The notes: a model not told the origin generated them from the sequence alone. 64,000 bases of DNA from an uncultured Pelagibacteraceae bacterium (GCA_902543575.1 CACBYV010000006.1:1-64000), one strand, 5' to 3'; shown: positions 28,085 through 37,451, counted from the stretch's first letter. A program made the numbers and translations.

Positions 28085-29260
28085 ATGTCAGAAATTTACA
28101 ATATTATAGATAAACAAAAATTAGATATTGTATCGAAACCAATTAGTGAAGCTCACGGTTTACCAAATGAATGTTACATCAGTAAAGAATACACTTTAAT
28201 CGAAAGAAAAAAATTATTTGAAGATAAGTGGATAGTAATTGGAGTTGGAAGTTCTATTCCGGATGAAGGTGATGTGAAACCAATTGATTTACTTGGAATA
28301 CCCTTACTTATTGTTAGAACAAAAAACAAAGAAATAAAAGTTTTTCATAATATTTGTAGCCATAGAGGAGTTAAATTAGTTAAAGAAGCTGGCAAAATTA
28401 GAAATGTTATTAGGTGCTCATATCATTCATGGTCTTATGACTTAGAGGGAAAATTAATTGCTACACCTCATATAGGTGGCATGAATATTCATCAAACTCC
28501 TGGATTTGATAAATCAAAAAGTAATTTAAAAGAGATAAGATCATATATTTGGTTAGATCTAATTATGATTAATATTAACAACAATGAAATGTCATTTGAG
28601 GATTACATTAGTCCTTTAAGTCAAAGGTGGGAAAAATTTTGGTCATTAAAAGATAGAGAATTAATTTATCATGCAAATGACTATGGTTATTTTAAATTAG
28701 ATGCAAAGTGTAATTGGAAATTTGCAATTGAAAATTATTGTGAGAGCTATCATTTGCCTTGGGTTCATCCTGGATTAAATTCTTATTCAAAATTAGAAGA
28801 TCATTATCATATTCAAGGACTGCCAAATCGTTTTGCTGGACAAGGAACTGTGGTCTACAATCCAAGGTTTGAAGGAAAAGAAAAGTTTCCATGCTTTCCT
28901 AATTGGCCCAAACATAAAGAAAATATAGCTGAGTATGTAGCGCTATTTCCAAATGTAATGTTAGGAATTCATAAAGATCATTATTATGCTTATTGGTTAG
29001 AGCCAATCAATCATGAGTTTACAATAGAACATATGGAAATTTATTATGTTGGAGATGAGGCGGCAACCTCAACAAAGTATAAAAATTTAAGACAAAAAAA
29101 TCACAAACAATGGAAAGATATTCAAAAAGAAGATGTAGATATAATTCAAAGTATGCAAATAGGTAGAAACTCTCCAGCTTATAATGGTGGTAATTTTTCA
29201 CCTAAGATGGACAATCCAACTCATCACTTTCATAAGTGGGTTGCTGGTAATTTAATTTAA
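28085..29260 (+). CDS. Rieske non-heme iron oxygenase, quaternary-ammonium type
   Basis: This 391-aa oxygenase alpha subunit has the Rieske cluster ligands Cys91-His93 and Cys111-His114 (CSHRG, CSYHSW). In the catalytic domain ENYCESYHLPWVH supplies His223 and His228, with Glu220 at the bridging position. Most Rieske oxygenases have Asp there; Glu is characteristic of those acting on quaternary amines such as glycine betaine, carnitine or stachydrine. The likely chemistry is demethylation or cleavage of a betaine, releasing formaldehyde. Electrons may come from the ferredoxin at 32241. The exact substrate is inference. Confidence 0.87.
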   Translation: MSEIYNIIDKQKLDIVSKPISEAHGLPNECYISKEYTLIERKKLFEDKWIVIGVGSSIPDEGDVKPIDLLGIPLLIVRTKNKEIKVFHNICSHRGVKLVKEAGKIRNVIRCSYHSWSYDLEGKLIATPHIGGMNIHQTPGFDKSKSNLKEIRSYIWLDLIMININNNEMSFEDYISPLSQRWEKFWSLKDRELIYHANDYGYFKLDAKCNWKFAIENYCESYHLPWVHPGLNSYSKLEDHYHIQGLPNRFAGQGTVVYNPRFEGKEKFPCFPNWPKHKENIAEYVALFPNVMLGIHKDHYYAYWLEPINHEFTIEHMEIYYVGDEAATSTKYKNLRQKNHKQWKDIQKEDVDIIQSMQIGRNSPAYNGGNFSPKMDNPTHHFHKWVAGNLI

Positions 29261-29275
29261 AGCTAAAACCTAAAA

Positions 29276-29686
29276 ATGAAAATTATATTAATTATGGGAC
29301 TACCAGGAGCAGGCAAAACAACTTTAGCTGATGAACTTGCACCTTTATTAAATGCTAAAAGATTAAATGCAGATGAAGTAAGAAAAGCTGCAAACGATTG
29401 GGATTTTTCAGAAGAGGGAAGGACAAGACAAGCAAAAAGAATGGCAGACTTTGCATTAAAATTAAAAGAAGAAGGAAATTATGTGATTGCGGATTTTATT
29501 TGCCCAACTCCAAAGGCAAGAAGTTTATTTCCTGCAGATTATGTAGTTTGGGTAGATACAATAAAAGAAGGTAGATTTGATGACACTAATAAAATGTTTA
29601 TTAAACCAGAAAAATATAATTTTCATGTTACCACACAAGATGCTAAGTCTTGGGCACCAAAGATTTTAAAGGAGATAAGCAAATGA
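29276..29686 (+). CDS. Small P-loop kinase, APS-kinase-like
   Basis: This 136-aa protein begins with a Walker A motif (GLPGAGKTT, about 7-15) and continues with LNADEVRKAANDWDFSEEGR, the pattern of adenylylsulfate kinase and related small kinases. At 136 aa it is shorter than CysC (~180-200). It overlaps a nucleotidyltransferase gene by 4 bp (ATGA). The pairing suggests successive phosphorylation and nucleotidyl transfer on one metabolite, but the substrate is unknown. Confidence 0.8.
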   Translation: MKIILIMGLPGAGKTTLADELAPLLNAKRLNADEVRKAANDWDFSEEGRTRQAKRMADFALKLKEEGNYVIADFICPTPKARSLFPADYVVWVDTIKEGRFDDTNKMFIKPEKYNFHVTTQDAKSWAPKILKEISK

Positions 29687-30057
29687 CATATCAATGGGAT
29701 AATAAAAAACCAACAGCTCAAATGTTAGGAAGATGGCAACCGTTTCATGATGGTCACTATACTCTATTTAAGGAAATTATAAAAAAAACTGGACAAGTAT
29801 GTATTCAAATTAGAGATGTACAAGGTGTTGATGATAACCCATTTGATTTTGAAACTGTCAAAAAAAATATTGAGGAAAAACTTAATCCAGAGTTTGAGGG
29901 CAGGTTTAAAATTATGCTTGTACCAAATATTACGAATATTTGTTATGGAAGAGGTGTTGGATATAAAATTGAAGAAATAGTTTTGCCTGAAGAAATTCAA
30001 AAAATTTCAGCGACAAAAATTAGAGCTAAGATGAGAGAAGAAGGTAAATTAAAATAA
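29683..30057 (+). CDS. Nucleotidyltransferase, cytidylyl/adenylyltransferase-like
   Basis: The 124-aa product has GRWQPFHDGHYTLF (the HxGH nucleotide-binding motif) and, near the end, ISATKIRAKMREE, equivalent to the ISSTxxR motif. An in-frame ATG lies at 29650, but the one at 29683 is preceded by AAGGAG and overlaps the kinase stop as ATGA, so it is preferred. The enzyme should transfer NMP from NTP to a phosphorylated acceptor. It is coupled to the kinase and followed directly by the ECH gene. Confidence 0.8.
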   Translation: MTYQWDNKKPTAQMLGRWQPFHDGHYTLFKEIIKKTGQVCIQIRDVQGVDDNPFDFETVKKNIEEKLNPEFEGRFKIMLVPNITNICYGRGVGYKIEEIVLPEEIQKISATKIRAKMREEGKLK

Positions 30058-30831
30058 GTGACCATAAAAATAAATAAATTATCACCAGGCGTTAAAAGAG
30101 TTTTAATTAATGATCCAAAAACTTATAATTCATTATCCTATAAAACTCTTTCATCTTTATTAAAGGCATTCAAAAAATTAGATAATGATAAAGAAACAAG
30201 GGTCATTATTTTAGAAGGAGCTGGAAAAGGATTTAGCGCAGGCCATAACTTAAAAGAGGTAAGAGGTATAAAAAATAGATCTAATCATCTAAAACTCTTT
30301 AAACTTTGTTCAAAATTAATGATGCAAATAGTAGAAGGAAACAAACCAGTAATAGCAAAAGTTCATGGTGCTGCTTATGCAGCTGGATGTCAATTAGCTG
30401 CCAGTTGTGATCTTGCATATAGTACGAACTCAGCAACGTTTGCAACTCCTGGAGTAAAAATTGGATTATTTTGCAGTACACCAATGGTAGCTGTCAGCCG
30501 AAAAATTAGCAGAAAAAGAATGATGGAAATGCTACTTACCGGTGATCCAATTAGTGCAAAATATGCAAAGGAAATCGGATTAATTAATGATCATTACAGT
30601 CCAAAAACTTTAAATAAAAAAGTTTTGGATATCGCAAAAAAAATATCTTCAAAATCAAATTTAACTATCAAAATAGGTAAAAAGGGTTTTTATAAACAAT
30701 TAGAAATGCCCCTTAACAAAGCTTATGATTATACAAGTAAGATGATGACACTTAATATGTCATCTTATGATGCCAAAGAGGGTATAAGTGCATTTATCGA
30801 AAAAAGAAATCCAAGTTGGAAAAACAAATAA
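30058..30831 (+). CDS. Enoyl-CoA hydratase/isomerase family protein (ECHDC3-like)
   Basis: This 257-aa crotonase-fold protein has the oxyanion segments GKGFSAGHNLKEV and AYAAGCQLAASCDLAY, plus FATPGVKIGLFCSTP, a pattern close to animal ECHDC3. The usual catalytic Glu positions are not obvious, so hydratase activity is uncertain. The start is GTG at 30058, immediately after the previous stop. A 60-bp gap precedes the SBP56 gene. Confidence 0.85.
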   Translation: MTIKINKLSPGVKRVLINDPKTYNSLSYKTLSSLLKAFKKLDNDKETRVIILEGAGKGFSAGHNLKEVRGIKNRSNHLKLFKLCSKLMMQIVEGNKPVIAKVHGAAYAAGCQLAASCDLAYSTNSATFATPGVKIGLFCSTPMVAVSRKISRKRMMEMLLTGDPISAKYAKEIGLINDHYSPKTLNKKVLDIAKKISSKSNLTIKIGKKGFYKQLEMPLNKAYDYTSKMMTLNMSSYDAKEGISAFIEKRNPSWKNK

Positions 30832-30891
30832 CCATTAAGTTGAAGTCACTTAAAAAAAAGATTAAGTTGTAATTAAAGGAGAAAATCAATC

Positions 30892-32244
30892 ATGGATGGA
30901 TGTTGTGGTCCTGGATATGCTAGTCCTGCAGAAGCAATAAAAGCACCAAAAGAAAAGCTTTTATATACTATAGCTATTTACACAGGGACAGGAATACAAA
31001 AACCAGACTATTTGGCAACTGTCGATGTTGATCCTCAAAGCCCCACATATTCTAAAGTAATTCATAGACTTGAAATGCCAGGTATTGGAGATGAATTGCA
31101 TCACATGGGATGGAATGCATGTTCTTCTTGTCATGGCGACTCAAAAATGAGCAGAAAATATTTATTAGTTCCAGGTGTTAGATCAAATAATATTTATGTT
31201 GTTGATACTGCATCCGATCCTAGAGCTCCAAAAATACATAAAGTAGTAGATGGATCTGAAATAAAGAAAAAAACTAATTTATCAGGACCACACACAGTTC
31301 ATTGCTTAGGTTCTGAAATTATCATTTCTTTTCTTGGAGATGCACGAGGAGAAGCGCCAGGAGGATATTTACATTTAAATAAAGATTTTGAAATTGTAGG
31401 TAGGTGGGAAAATTCAATGGGAGATATACCTTTTAGTTATGACTTCTGGTATCAACCAAGACACAATGTAATGGTTAGTTCTGAATGGGCTGCCCCAAAT
31501 ACTTTCATGCCTGGATTTGATTTAGAGGAAGTTGGTCATTTAAAATATGGTAGAAGACTTCATGTTTGGGATTTTAAAAAAAAAGAGCCAGTTCAAACAA
31601 TGTATTTAGGTGAAGATGGTTTAATACCATTAGAAGTTAAATTTATGCATAATCCTGACAGTAGTCATGGATTTTGTGGTGCGGCGCTAAGTGCAAATGT
31701 AATTCATTTTTGGAAATCAAAAGAAGGTAAATGGGAATGGGAAAAAATAATTGATGTTGAAAATGAACCACATCCTGATTGGCCAATTCCTGTACCTGGA
31801 GTTATGTCGGCAATATTGGTTTCTATGGATGATAAATATCTCTATATAAATAATTGGCTTCATGGAGATATGAGACAATACGATATTTCAGATCCACACA
31901 AACCAAAATTAACAGGCCAAGTTTGGATGGGTGGATTGTTAGGAAAGGCTCCAGAAGTAAATGGCGTTAAAATTGCTGGCGGACCCCAAATGTATCAATT
32001 ATCTTTAGATGGTAAAAGAATGTATGTAACAACATCATTATTTTCTACTTGGGATAATCAATTTTATCCTGAAATAAGAAAGCAGGGTGGAGCAATGATC
32101 ATGATCGATTGTGATGTTGAAAATGGTGGGATGAAAATTAATAAAGATTTTATTGTTGATTTTGGTAAAGAACCAAATGGACCTAGTAGGTGCCATGAAA
32201 GTAGATATCCAGGTGGAGATTGCACAAGCGACATCTGGCTATGA
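30892..32244 (+). CDS. SBP56-family protein, methanethiol oxidase-like
   Basis: This 450-aa protein matches the selenium-binding-protein-56/methanethiol oxidase family: a CCGPGYASP start, HHMGWNACSSCHGD near residues 72-85, and several conserved His-rich loops (GPHTVHC, HNPDSSHGFCGAA). Bacterial MtoX oxidises methanethiol to formaldehyde, H2S and H2O2 and uses copper. No signal peptide is visible, whereas the Hyphomicrobium enzyme is exported. AAAGGAG precedes the ATG. It overlaps the ferredoxin gene by 4 bp. Methanethiol would come from DMSP demethylation elsewhere in the genome. Confidence 0.87.
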   Translation: MDGCCGPGYASPAEAIKAPKEKLLYTIAIYTGTGIQKPDYLATVDVDPQSPTYSKVIHRLEMPGIGDELHHMGWNACSSCHGDSKMSRKYLLVPGVRSNNIYVVDTASDPRAPKIHKVVDGSEIKKKTNLSGPHTVHCLGSEIIISFLGDARGEAPGGYLHLNKDFEIVGRWENSMGDIPFSYDFWYQPRHNVMVSSEWAAPNTFMPGFDLEEVGHLKYGRRLHVWDFKKKEPVQTMYLGEDGLIPLEVKFMHNPDSSHGFCGAALSANVIHFWKSKEGKWEWEKIIDVENEPHPDWPIPVPGVMSAILVSMDDKYLYINNWLHGDMRQYDISDPHKPKLTGQVWMGGLLGKAPEVNGVKIAGGPQMYQLSLDGKRMYVTTSLFSTWDNQFYPEIRKQGGAMIMIDCDVENGGMKINKDFIVDFGKEPNGPSRCHESRYPGGDCTSDIWL

Positions 32245-32606
32245 CAAAGATTACAATCTCAAACAGAAATAACAGTGCATTTGAAGTCAGTGGAAAAAAA
32301 CCTTTATTAAACGAATTAAGAGATCAAGGTGTCGATCTTCCATACGGATGTCAGTATGGAGGATGTATTACATGTGCAGCTAAACTAATAAATGGAGAAG
32401 TAGATCAACGTTCTCAAGTTGCTTTAAATAACAGACAAATAAATGATGGATATATTATTTTATGTGTTGCTAAAGCAAAAACAGATTGCACAATTGAGAT
32501 AGGAGTTGAAAGTCATGATAAATTATACCGAAATCCTTTTCTTGATCCTTTAGAGCCACACGAATTAAAAGCAGATATTGCAAGTAAAAAGGATGAAAAA
32601 AAATAA
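32241..32606 (+). CDS. [2Fe-2S] plant-type ferredoxin
   Basis: The 121-aa product starts MTKITI at 32241, overlapping the SBP56 stop as ATGA; an in-frame ATG at 32220 lies inside that gene and is less likely. Cluster ligands are Cys37, Cys42, Cys45 (CQYGGCITC) and Cys75 (ILCVAKA). It is a small electron carrier. The nearby Rieske oxygenase (28085) is a plausible partner, though the adjacent SBP56 or another oxygenase could be served. No reductase gene is in this cluster. Confidence 0.9.
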   Translation: MTKITISNRNNSAFEVSGKKPLLNELRDQGVDLPYGCQYGGCITCAAKLINGEVDQRSQVALNNRQINDGYIILCVAKAKTDCTIEIGVESHDKLYRNPFLDPLEPHELKADIASKKDEKK

Positions 32607-32608
32607 AA

Positions 32609-33058
32609 ATGAACCATAACGAACCTTATAGCGCTGAATATTTAAAAGATATTTTAAGCTCAGTTAAGACAATTGCTATGGTTGGTGCTAGCCCAGATAA
32701 AACTAAATTTAGTTATGGTGTGCTAAGAGTTTTGCATGAGACTGGTTATGACATGATACCTGTAAATCCTAAACCAGGTATAAAGGAAATCAGAAATTTG
32801 AAAGTTTATCCAAATTTATCTGCTATCGATAGACCTGTTGATATGGTTGAAGTATTTAGAAAATCTGAGGATCTTTATGGAATTGCTGAAGAGGCAATAT
32901 CAATTGGAGCAAAAGTATTATGGGGACAAATAGGTGTAATTAATCATGATGCAGCAAAAATTGCTGAAGATGCAGGTTTAAAAGTAGTTATGAATAGATG
33001 TCCAAAAATTGAACTCTTCAGACCATTTTGGAAACCGCGACTAGATCTTAAAATTTAA
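32609..33058 (+). CDS. CoA-binding domain protein (YccU-like), copy 1
   Basis: This 149-aa protein is a single Rossmann-type CoA-binding domain, with TIAMVGASPDKTKFSYGV at the start and VLWGQIGVIN and MNRCPKIE near the end. Stand-alone members such as YccU have no firmly assigned reaction. It is followed after 8 bp by a homologous gene, and it sits 2 bp after the ferredoxin gene in what looks like one operon. Confidence 0.88.
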   Translation: MNHNEPYSAEYLKDILSSVKTIAMVGASPDKTKFSYGVLRVLHETGYDMIPVNPKPGIKEIRNLKVYPNLSAIDRPVDMVEVFRKSEDLYGIAEEAISIGAKVLWGQIGVINHDAAKIAEDAGLKVVMNRCPKIELFRPFWKPRLDLKI

Positions 33059-33066
33059 ATCAAATT

Positions 33067-33492
33067 ATGGATACAACACTTTTAGATGAAAAAATAAAAG
33101 AACTATATTTAAGTTATAGGACGATAGCAATTGTTGGAGCAAGCCCAGACTCAAAAAAAACTTCCAATATAATAATGAAATATTTAAGAAATACAGGTTA
33201 CAAAGTTTTTCCTGTTAATCCAGTAACAGATAATAAAATAATACATGGTGAGCCAGTTTATAAAAAATTAACGGACATAAAAGATCATGTAGGAATTGTT
33301 AACGTATTTAGACCCAGCGAAGAAGCCGAGGAAATAGCAAAACAAACAATAGAAATTGGTGCAAATGTATTATGGTTGCAATTAGGAATTCATAACGAAA
33401 ATGCAGCAAAATTAGTCTCTCAAAATAAAATTTATTATATCTCTAATAAATGTATTAAAAACGAATACGATAGATTATTCAAAACTATATAA
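33067..33492 (+). CDS. CoA-binding domain protein (YccU-like), copy 2
   Basis: This 141-aa protein repeats the layout of its upstream neighbour: TIAIVGASPDSKKTSNI, GYKVFPVNP, VNVFRPSEEAEEIA, VLWLQLGIHNE and SNKCIKNEY. The two are clearly paralogous but well diverged, so the duplication is old. Differences in the glycine loop and at the C-terminus suggest separate ligands or a heteromer. Function is unknown. Confidence 0.87.
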   Translation: MDTTLLDEKIKELYLSYRTIAIVGASPDSKKTSNIIMKYLRNTGYKVFPVNPVTDNKIIHGEPVYKKLTDIKDHVGIVNVFRPSEEAEEIAKQTIEIGANVLWLQLGIHNENAAKLVSQNKIYYISNKCIKNEYDRLFKTI

Positions 33493-33531
33493 TAACAAAT
33501 TATTGAGTGTGATATTAAGACCTTTTATTTC

Positions 33532-33558
33532 ATTTTAAATTTAAGATAAATTTAAAAT
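33532..33558. repeat. AT-only inverted repeat abutting a start codon
   Basis: Perfect 12-bp arms ATTTTAAATTTA / TAAATTTAAAAT flank the 3-base loop AGA. The right arm ends at 33558, directly before the ATG of the DUF4864 gene. It could be an operator or an mRNA hairpin that hides the start. AT richness raises the chance of coincidence. Confidence 0.45.
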
Positions 33559-34020
33559 ATGAAATCCAAAATTCTATTTATTTTAATTACATTTTTTTAT
33601 TTTAATTCTTCATTTGCCGATGTTTTAAAACCAAGTGTAAATATAGATCCGAAACAAGTTGTTTTAATTCAATTAAAGGCGTTAATGAAAAATGACAGTC
33701 CATACAAAGATAGAGGAATTGAGCAAACATGGGAATTTGCACATCCAAATAATCAAAGGATGACAGGTCCCTTAGATAGATTTAAAAGAATGTTAAAGGG
33801 GGCTTCATACTCAATGTTGATTGATCACAAAGAAAATACAGTAACTGAAATTTACAAATCAAGTACTATGGCAACTTATGAAGTTGTTGTTTTGGATAAG
33901 GATAAACAATATTTTAAATTTAAATGGAGAGTTGAAAAGAATAATAAAGAGGGCAATCTTTTAGATTGCTGGCTAACAACAGCAGTTTCACAACCAATAC
34001 CGATGGGATCATCAATATAA
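33559..34020 (+). CDS. DUF4864-type exported protein
   Basis: This 153-aa protein has an N-terminal signal peptide (MKSKILFILITFFYFNSSFAD, likely cleaved after residue 20). The mature part, with QLKALMKNDSPYKDRGIEQTWEFAHPNN, GPLDRFKRML and WLTTAVS, fits my memory of the DUF4864 family. It is probably periplasmic; its function is unknown. Its stop shares one base with the ATG of a small membrane protein (TAATG). Confidence 0.75.
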   Translation: MKSKILFILITFFYFNSSFADVLKPSVNIDPKQVVLIQLKALMKNDSPYKDRGIEQTWEFAHPNNQRMTGPLDRFKRMLKGASYSMLIDHKENTVTEIYKSSTMATYEVVVLDKDKQYFKFKWRVEKNNKEGNLLDCWLTTAVSQPIPMGSSI

Positions 34021-34223
34021 TGAAAAAGCCTCCAATGTATATTAGGTACGCAATACTAATGTTTATTTTATGCTTTCCAACAATCTCATCCACTCAACTT
34101 GGATGGTATTTTTGGGGAAGTGAAGTTGGGATTAATATTGGCATGGTAGTAGGTACAATTTCTGTCATAGTTGCCGCTTATTTAATGTTCAGAATGGGCT
34201 GGCGTGACGCAGATGATGAATAA
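34020..34223 (+). CDS. Small membrane protein, 67 aa
   Basis: The frame is open from 33966, but the ATG at 34020 overlaps the preceding stop (TAATG) and is the better start, giving MKKPPMYIRYAILM and 67 residues. Two hydrophobic segments (about 7-22 and 35-57) and an acidic C-terminus (DADDE) are visible. It is conserved in position with the DUF4864 gene here, but I recognise no family. It lies 46 bp upstream of the DMGDH gene. Confidence 0.7.
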   Translation: MKKPPMYIRYAILMFILCFPTISSTQLGWYFWGSEVGINIGMVVGTISVIVAAYLMFRMGWRDADDE

Positions 34224-34269
34224 TAGAATTTTGTTTCGTTAGTAATTAAAATTTAGTAGGAATCTGATA

Positions 34270-36702
34270 ATGAAATCCAAAGCAAAAGTTGTTGTAGTAG
34301 GTGGTGGAGTAGTAGGAGTTAGTGCACTCTATCACTTAGCAAAAAAAGGTTGGTCAGATGTTGTTTTAATTGAAAGAAAAGAACTAACATCAGGCTCAAC
34401 TTGGCATGCGGCTGGCTTATTACCATTATTTAATATGAGTTATTCTGTGGGACAACTCCATAAGTATGCAGTCAATTTATATAAAACGTTGGAAGAAGAG
34501 ACAGGAAAAAATGTAGGTTTCAGTGTTGTATCTAATATTAGATTGGCAAGCACTAAAGATAGAATGGATGAATACTTTCAATACGCTGGTGTAGCTCAAA
34601 CAATTGGTGTTGATGTAAAATTTTTAACACCAGATCAAGTTAAGGAAATCTGGCCATTATGTAATACAACTGATTTAGTCGGTGCAATACAACACCCTGA
34701 AGATGGATATATTCAACCAGCTGATTTAACACAAGCTCTTGCAACAGGTGCAAGAAATAGAGGAGCAGAAATTTATAGAAATACAAATGTTGTTGGAATG
34801 AAACAAACCAAAGATGGTTGGGTTGTTGAGACAGATAAAGGGTCAATAGAGTGTGAACATATTATTTCTTGTTCAGGAAATTTTGCAAGACAAACTGGAA
34901 AGATGGTTGGATTAGATATTCCAGTTATTCCAGTAGAACATCAATACATTGTTACTGAACCCCATCCAGAAATTCAAAAAAGAAAAAAAGATGGATTACC
35001 AGAGATGGGAGTTTTAAGGGATAGTGATAGCAGATGGTATATGAGAGAAGAAGCGGGTGGATTAATTTTAGGACCATATGAAGATGGTGCACCAGCTTGT
35101 TATGTAGATGGACCATCAAAAGATTCTGAATATGAATTATTTCAGGAAGATTTGGATAGATTGGCTCCACACATTGAAGGTGCAATACATAGAGTACCTG
35201 CATTTGGTGAAGTGGGAGTTAAGAAAGTTTATAACGGTGCAATTTGTTATACACCTGATGGTAACCCAATTGTTGGTCCTGCTTGGGGATTGAAAAATTT
35301 TTGGATAAATGAAGGTCATAGTTTTGGTATCACTGCAGCAGGTGGAGCAGGATGGCAACTTGCTGAATGGATTGTAGATGGTGAACCCACAATTGATATG
35401 CTTGGTGTTGAACCAAGAAGGTATGGAGATTATTGCTCTAAATCATATTTAAAAGCTAAAAATGAAGAAGCCTACAGTCACGTTTTCATAACTCACTTTC
35501 CTGATGAAGAAAGACCAGCAGCAAGACCATTAAGAACAGCGCCATGTTATGACAGAATGAAAAATTTAGGAGCAGTGTTTGGTCAAAAATTTGGATGGGA
35601 ACGACCTAATTTTTTTGCAACTGATGGAATGGAGCAAAAAGATGATTGGTCATTTAGAAGATCAAAATGGTTCAATGCAATGGAAAAAGAATGCAAAAAC
35701 GTAAAAGAAAATGTTGGTCTTTTGGATATGACTGCATTTGCAAAATGTAGAATTAAAGGACCTGGTGCTGAGGAATTTTTAGATAATTTAGTTGCAAACA
35801 AATTACCAAAAAAAGTTGGAAGAATTAATTTATGTCATGCTTTAAATACTAAAGGCGGAGTTCATTCTGAATTTACTATTATGAGAGAGTCACATGATAG
35901 CTTTTATTTAGTATCAGCAGGAGCTTTCCAAAGATTAGATCATGATTGGATTTTAAAATGGATGCCTTCAGACGGTTCAGTGCAGTTTGAAAATTTAACT
36001 AATAGTAATGGAGTTTTGGTTGTTTCAGGTCCAAAAGCAAGAGAGTTAATGCAAAGAGTTTCAAAAGATGATTTTTCAAATGAAAACTTTAAATGGCTAA
36101 GTGCAAAAATGGTTGATGTAGGGTACGCACCAGTAAATGCTATGAGAGTTAATTTTGTTGGTGAATTAGGATGGGAACTTCATCATCCAATTGAATATCA
36201 AAATCACATTTTTGATAAACTTATGGAAGCAGGACAAGATCTTGGACTAAAGCCATATGGTATCAGAGCAATGAATAGTTTGAGAGTAGAAAAATCGTAT
36301 AAATTGGTTGGAACAGAACTATCAATAGAATACTCACCTTATGAAAGTGGTCTTGATAGATTTATACATCCTAATAAAGGAAGTTTTATTGGACTTGAAG
36401 CATTAAACAAGTGGAGAGAAAAAGGTTTTGATAACAAACTTGTTACCTTGGAGGTTCATAATCCAAAAGATGCAGATGTATTAGGCAACAATCCAATTTA
36501 TGAAAATGGAAGTGTTATAGGAAGAGCTACAGGAGGAGATTTTGGTTTTAGAATTGGAAAATCATTAGCATTAGGTATGGTTAAACCAGAATTAGCAAAT
36601 GTTGGACAAAAACTTAAAATTGAAATATTAGGTGAGAAATATGATGCTACAATTTTAGATGAAAGTCCTTACGATCCAGAAAACAATTTATTAAGAGCTT
36701 AA
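34270..36702 (+). CDS. Dimethylglycine/sarcosine dehydrogenase-type flavoprotein (copy 1)
   Basis: This 810-aa protein has an N-terminal FAD domain ([10 protein letters not shown]), STWHAAGL with His46 at the position that carries covalent FAD in mammalian DMGDH, a middle FAO_M linker, and a C-terminal GcvT folate domain (about 425-805). It would oxidatively demethylate dimethylglycine, or a similar N-methyl amino acid, and pass the C1 unit to THF. Its stop overlaps the etfB start, and etfA and ETF-QO follow, giving a complete route for its electrons to ubiquinone. Confidence 0.9.
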   Translation: MKSKAKVVVVGGGVVGVSALYHLAKKGWSDVVLIERKELTSGSTWHAAGLLPLFNMSYSVGQLHKYAVNLYKTLEEETGKNVGFSVVSNIRLASTKDRMDEYFQYAGVAQTIGVDVKFLTPDQVKEIWPLCNTTDLVGAIQHPEDGYIQPADLTQALATGARNRGAEIYRNTNVVGMKQTKDGWVVETDKGSIECEHIISCSGNFARQTGKMVGLDIPVIPVEHQYIVTEPHPEIQKRKKDGLPEMGVLRDSDSRWYMREEAGGLILGPYEDGAPACYVDGPSKDSEYELFQEDLDRLAPHIEGAIHRVPAFGEVGVKKVYNGAICYTPDGNPIVGPAWGLKNFWINEGHSFGITAAGGAGWQLAEWIVDGEPTIDMLGVEPRRYGDYCSKSYLKAKNEEAYSHVFITHFPDEERPAARPLRTAPCYDRMKNLGAVFGQKFGWERPNFFATDGMEQKDDWSFRRSKWFNAMEKECKNVKENVGLLDMTAFAKCRIKGPGAEEFLDNLVANKLPKKVGRINLCHALNTKGGVHSEFTIMRESHDSFYLVSAGAFQRLDHDWILKWMPSDGSVQFENLTNSNGVLVVSGPKARELMQRVSKDDFSNENFKWLSAKMVDVGYAPVNAMRVNFVGELGWELHHPIEYQNHIFDKLMEAGQDLGLKPYGIRAMNSLRVEKSYKLVGTELSIEYSPYESGLDRFIHPNKGSFIGLEALNKWREKGFDNKLVTLEVHNPKDADVLGNNPIYENGSVIGRATGGDFGFRIGKSLALGMVKPELANVGQKLKIEILGEKYDATILDESPYDPENNLLRA

Positions 36703-37451
36703 TGAAAATATTAGTCGCAGTTAAAAGAGTTATTGATTACAACGTTCAAATAAGAGTTAAAGAAGATGGTTCTGGTGTTGTTACTGACAACGTTAAAATG
36801 TCAACAAATCCACCAGATGATAATGCAATAGAAGAAGCAGTAAAAATTAAAGAGGCTGGCAAAGCTAAAGAAATAGTTGCAATTACAATCGGTGAAGAAA
36901 AAGCTCAAGAAACTGTTAGAAAAGCATTAGCTGTTGGAGCGGATAGGGGAATACATGTCAAAGTTGATAATGTGATTGAGCCATTAGCAGTTTCAAAAAT
37001 TTTGAAAAAAATTGTAGAAAAAGAAAATCCTGATTTGGTATTTATGGGAAAACAAGCAATTGACGATGATTGCAATCAAACTGGTCAGATGCTTGCAGCT
37101 TTATTAAATTGGCCTCAAGCAACTTTTGCATCGAAAATTGAAGTTAAAGATAATGCATTAGAAGTAACTCGTGAAATTGATGAAGGTTTAGAAACTATTG
37201 AAGTAAATGTTCCAGCTATTGTTACATGTGATTTAAGACTAAATGAACCAAGATATGCTTCGCTTCCAAATATTATGAAAGCGAAGAAAAAACCAATAGA
37301 ACAGTTAAATGCTTCAGATTTAGGAGTTGATATTAACCCTAGAATCGAACAAATTAAAGTTGAAGAACCACCAAAAAGAAAAGCTGGAATAAAAGTCGCT
37401 AGTGTAGAAGAATTAGTGCAAAAATTAAAAAATGAGGCTAAGGTAATTTAA
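36702..37451 (+). CDS. etfB: Electron transfer flavoprotein beta subunit
   Basis: This 249-aa protein matches Etf[20 protein letters not shown] at the start, [32 protein letters not shown] and the recognition-loop region near residue 190-200. It binds AMP structurally and forms ETF with EtfA. Its ATG shares a base with the DMGDH stop and etfA begins on the next base after its stop, so the three are a coupled set. Confidence 0.97.
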   Translation: MKILVAVKRVIDYNVQIRVKEDGSGVVTDNVKMSTNPPDDNAIEEAVKIKEAGKAKEIVAITIGEEKAQETVRKALAVGADRGIHVKVDNVIEPLAVSKILKKIVEKENPDLVFMGKQAIDDDCNQTGQMLAALLNWPQATFASKIEVKDNALEVTREIDEGLETIEVNVPAIVTCDLRLNEPRYASLPNIMKAKKKPIEQLNASDLGVDINPRIEQIKVEEPPKRKAGIKVASVEELVQKLKNEAKVI

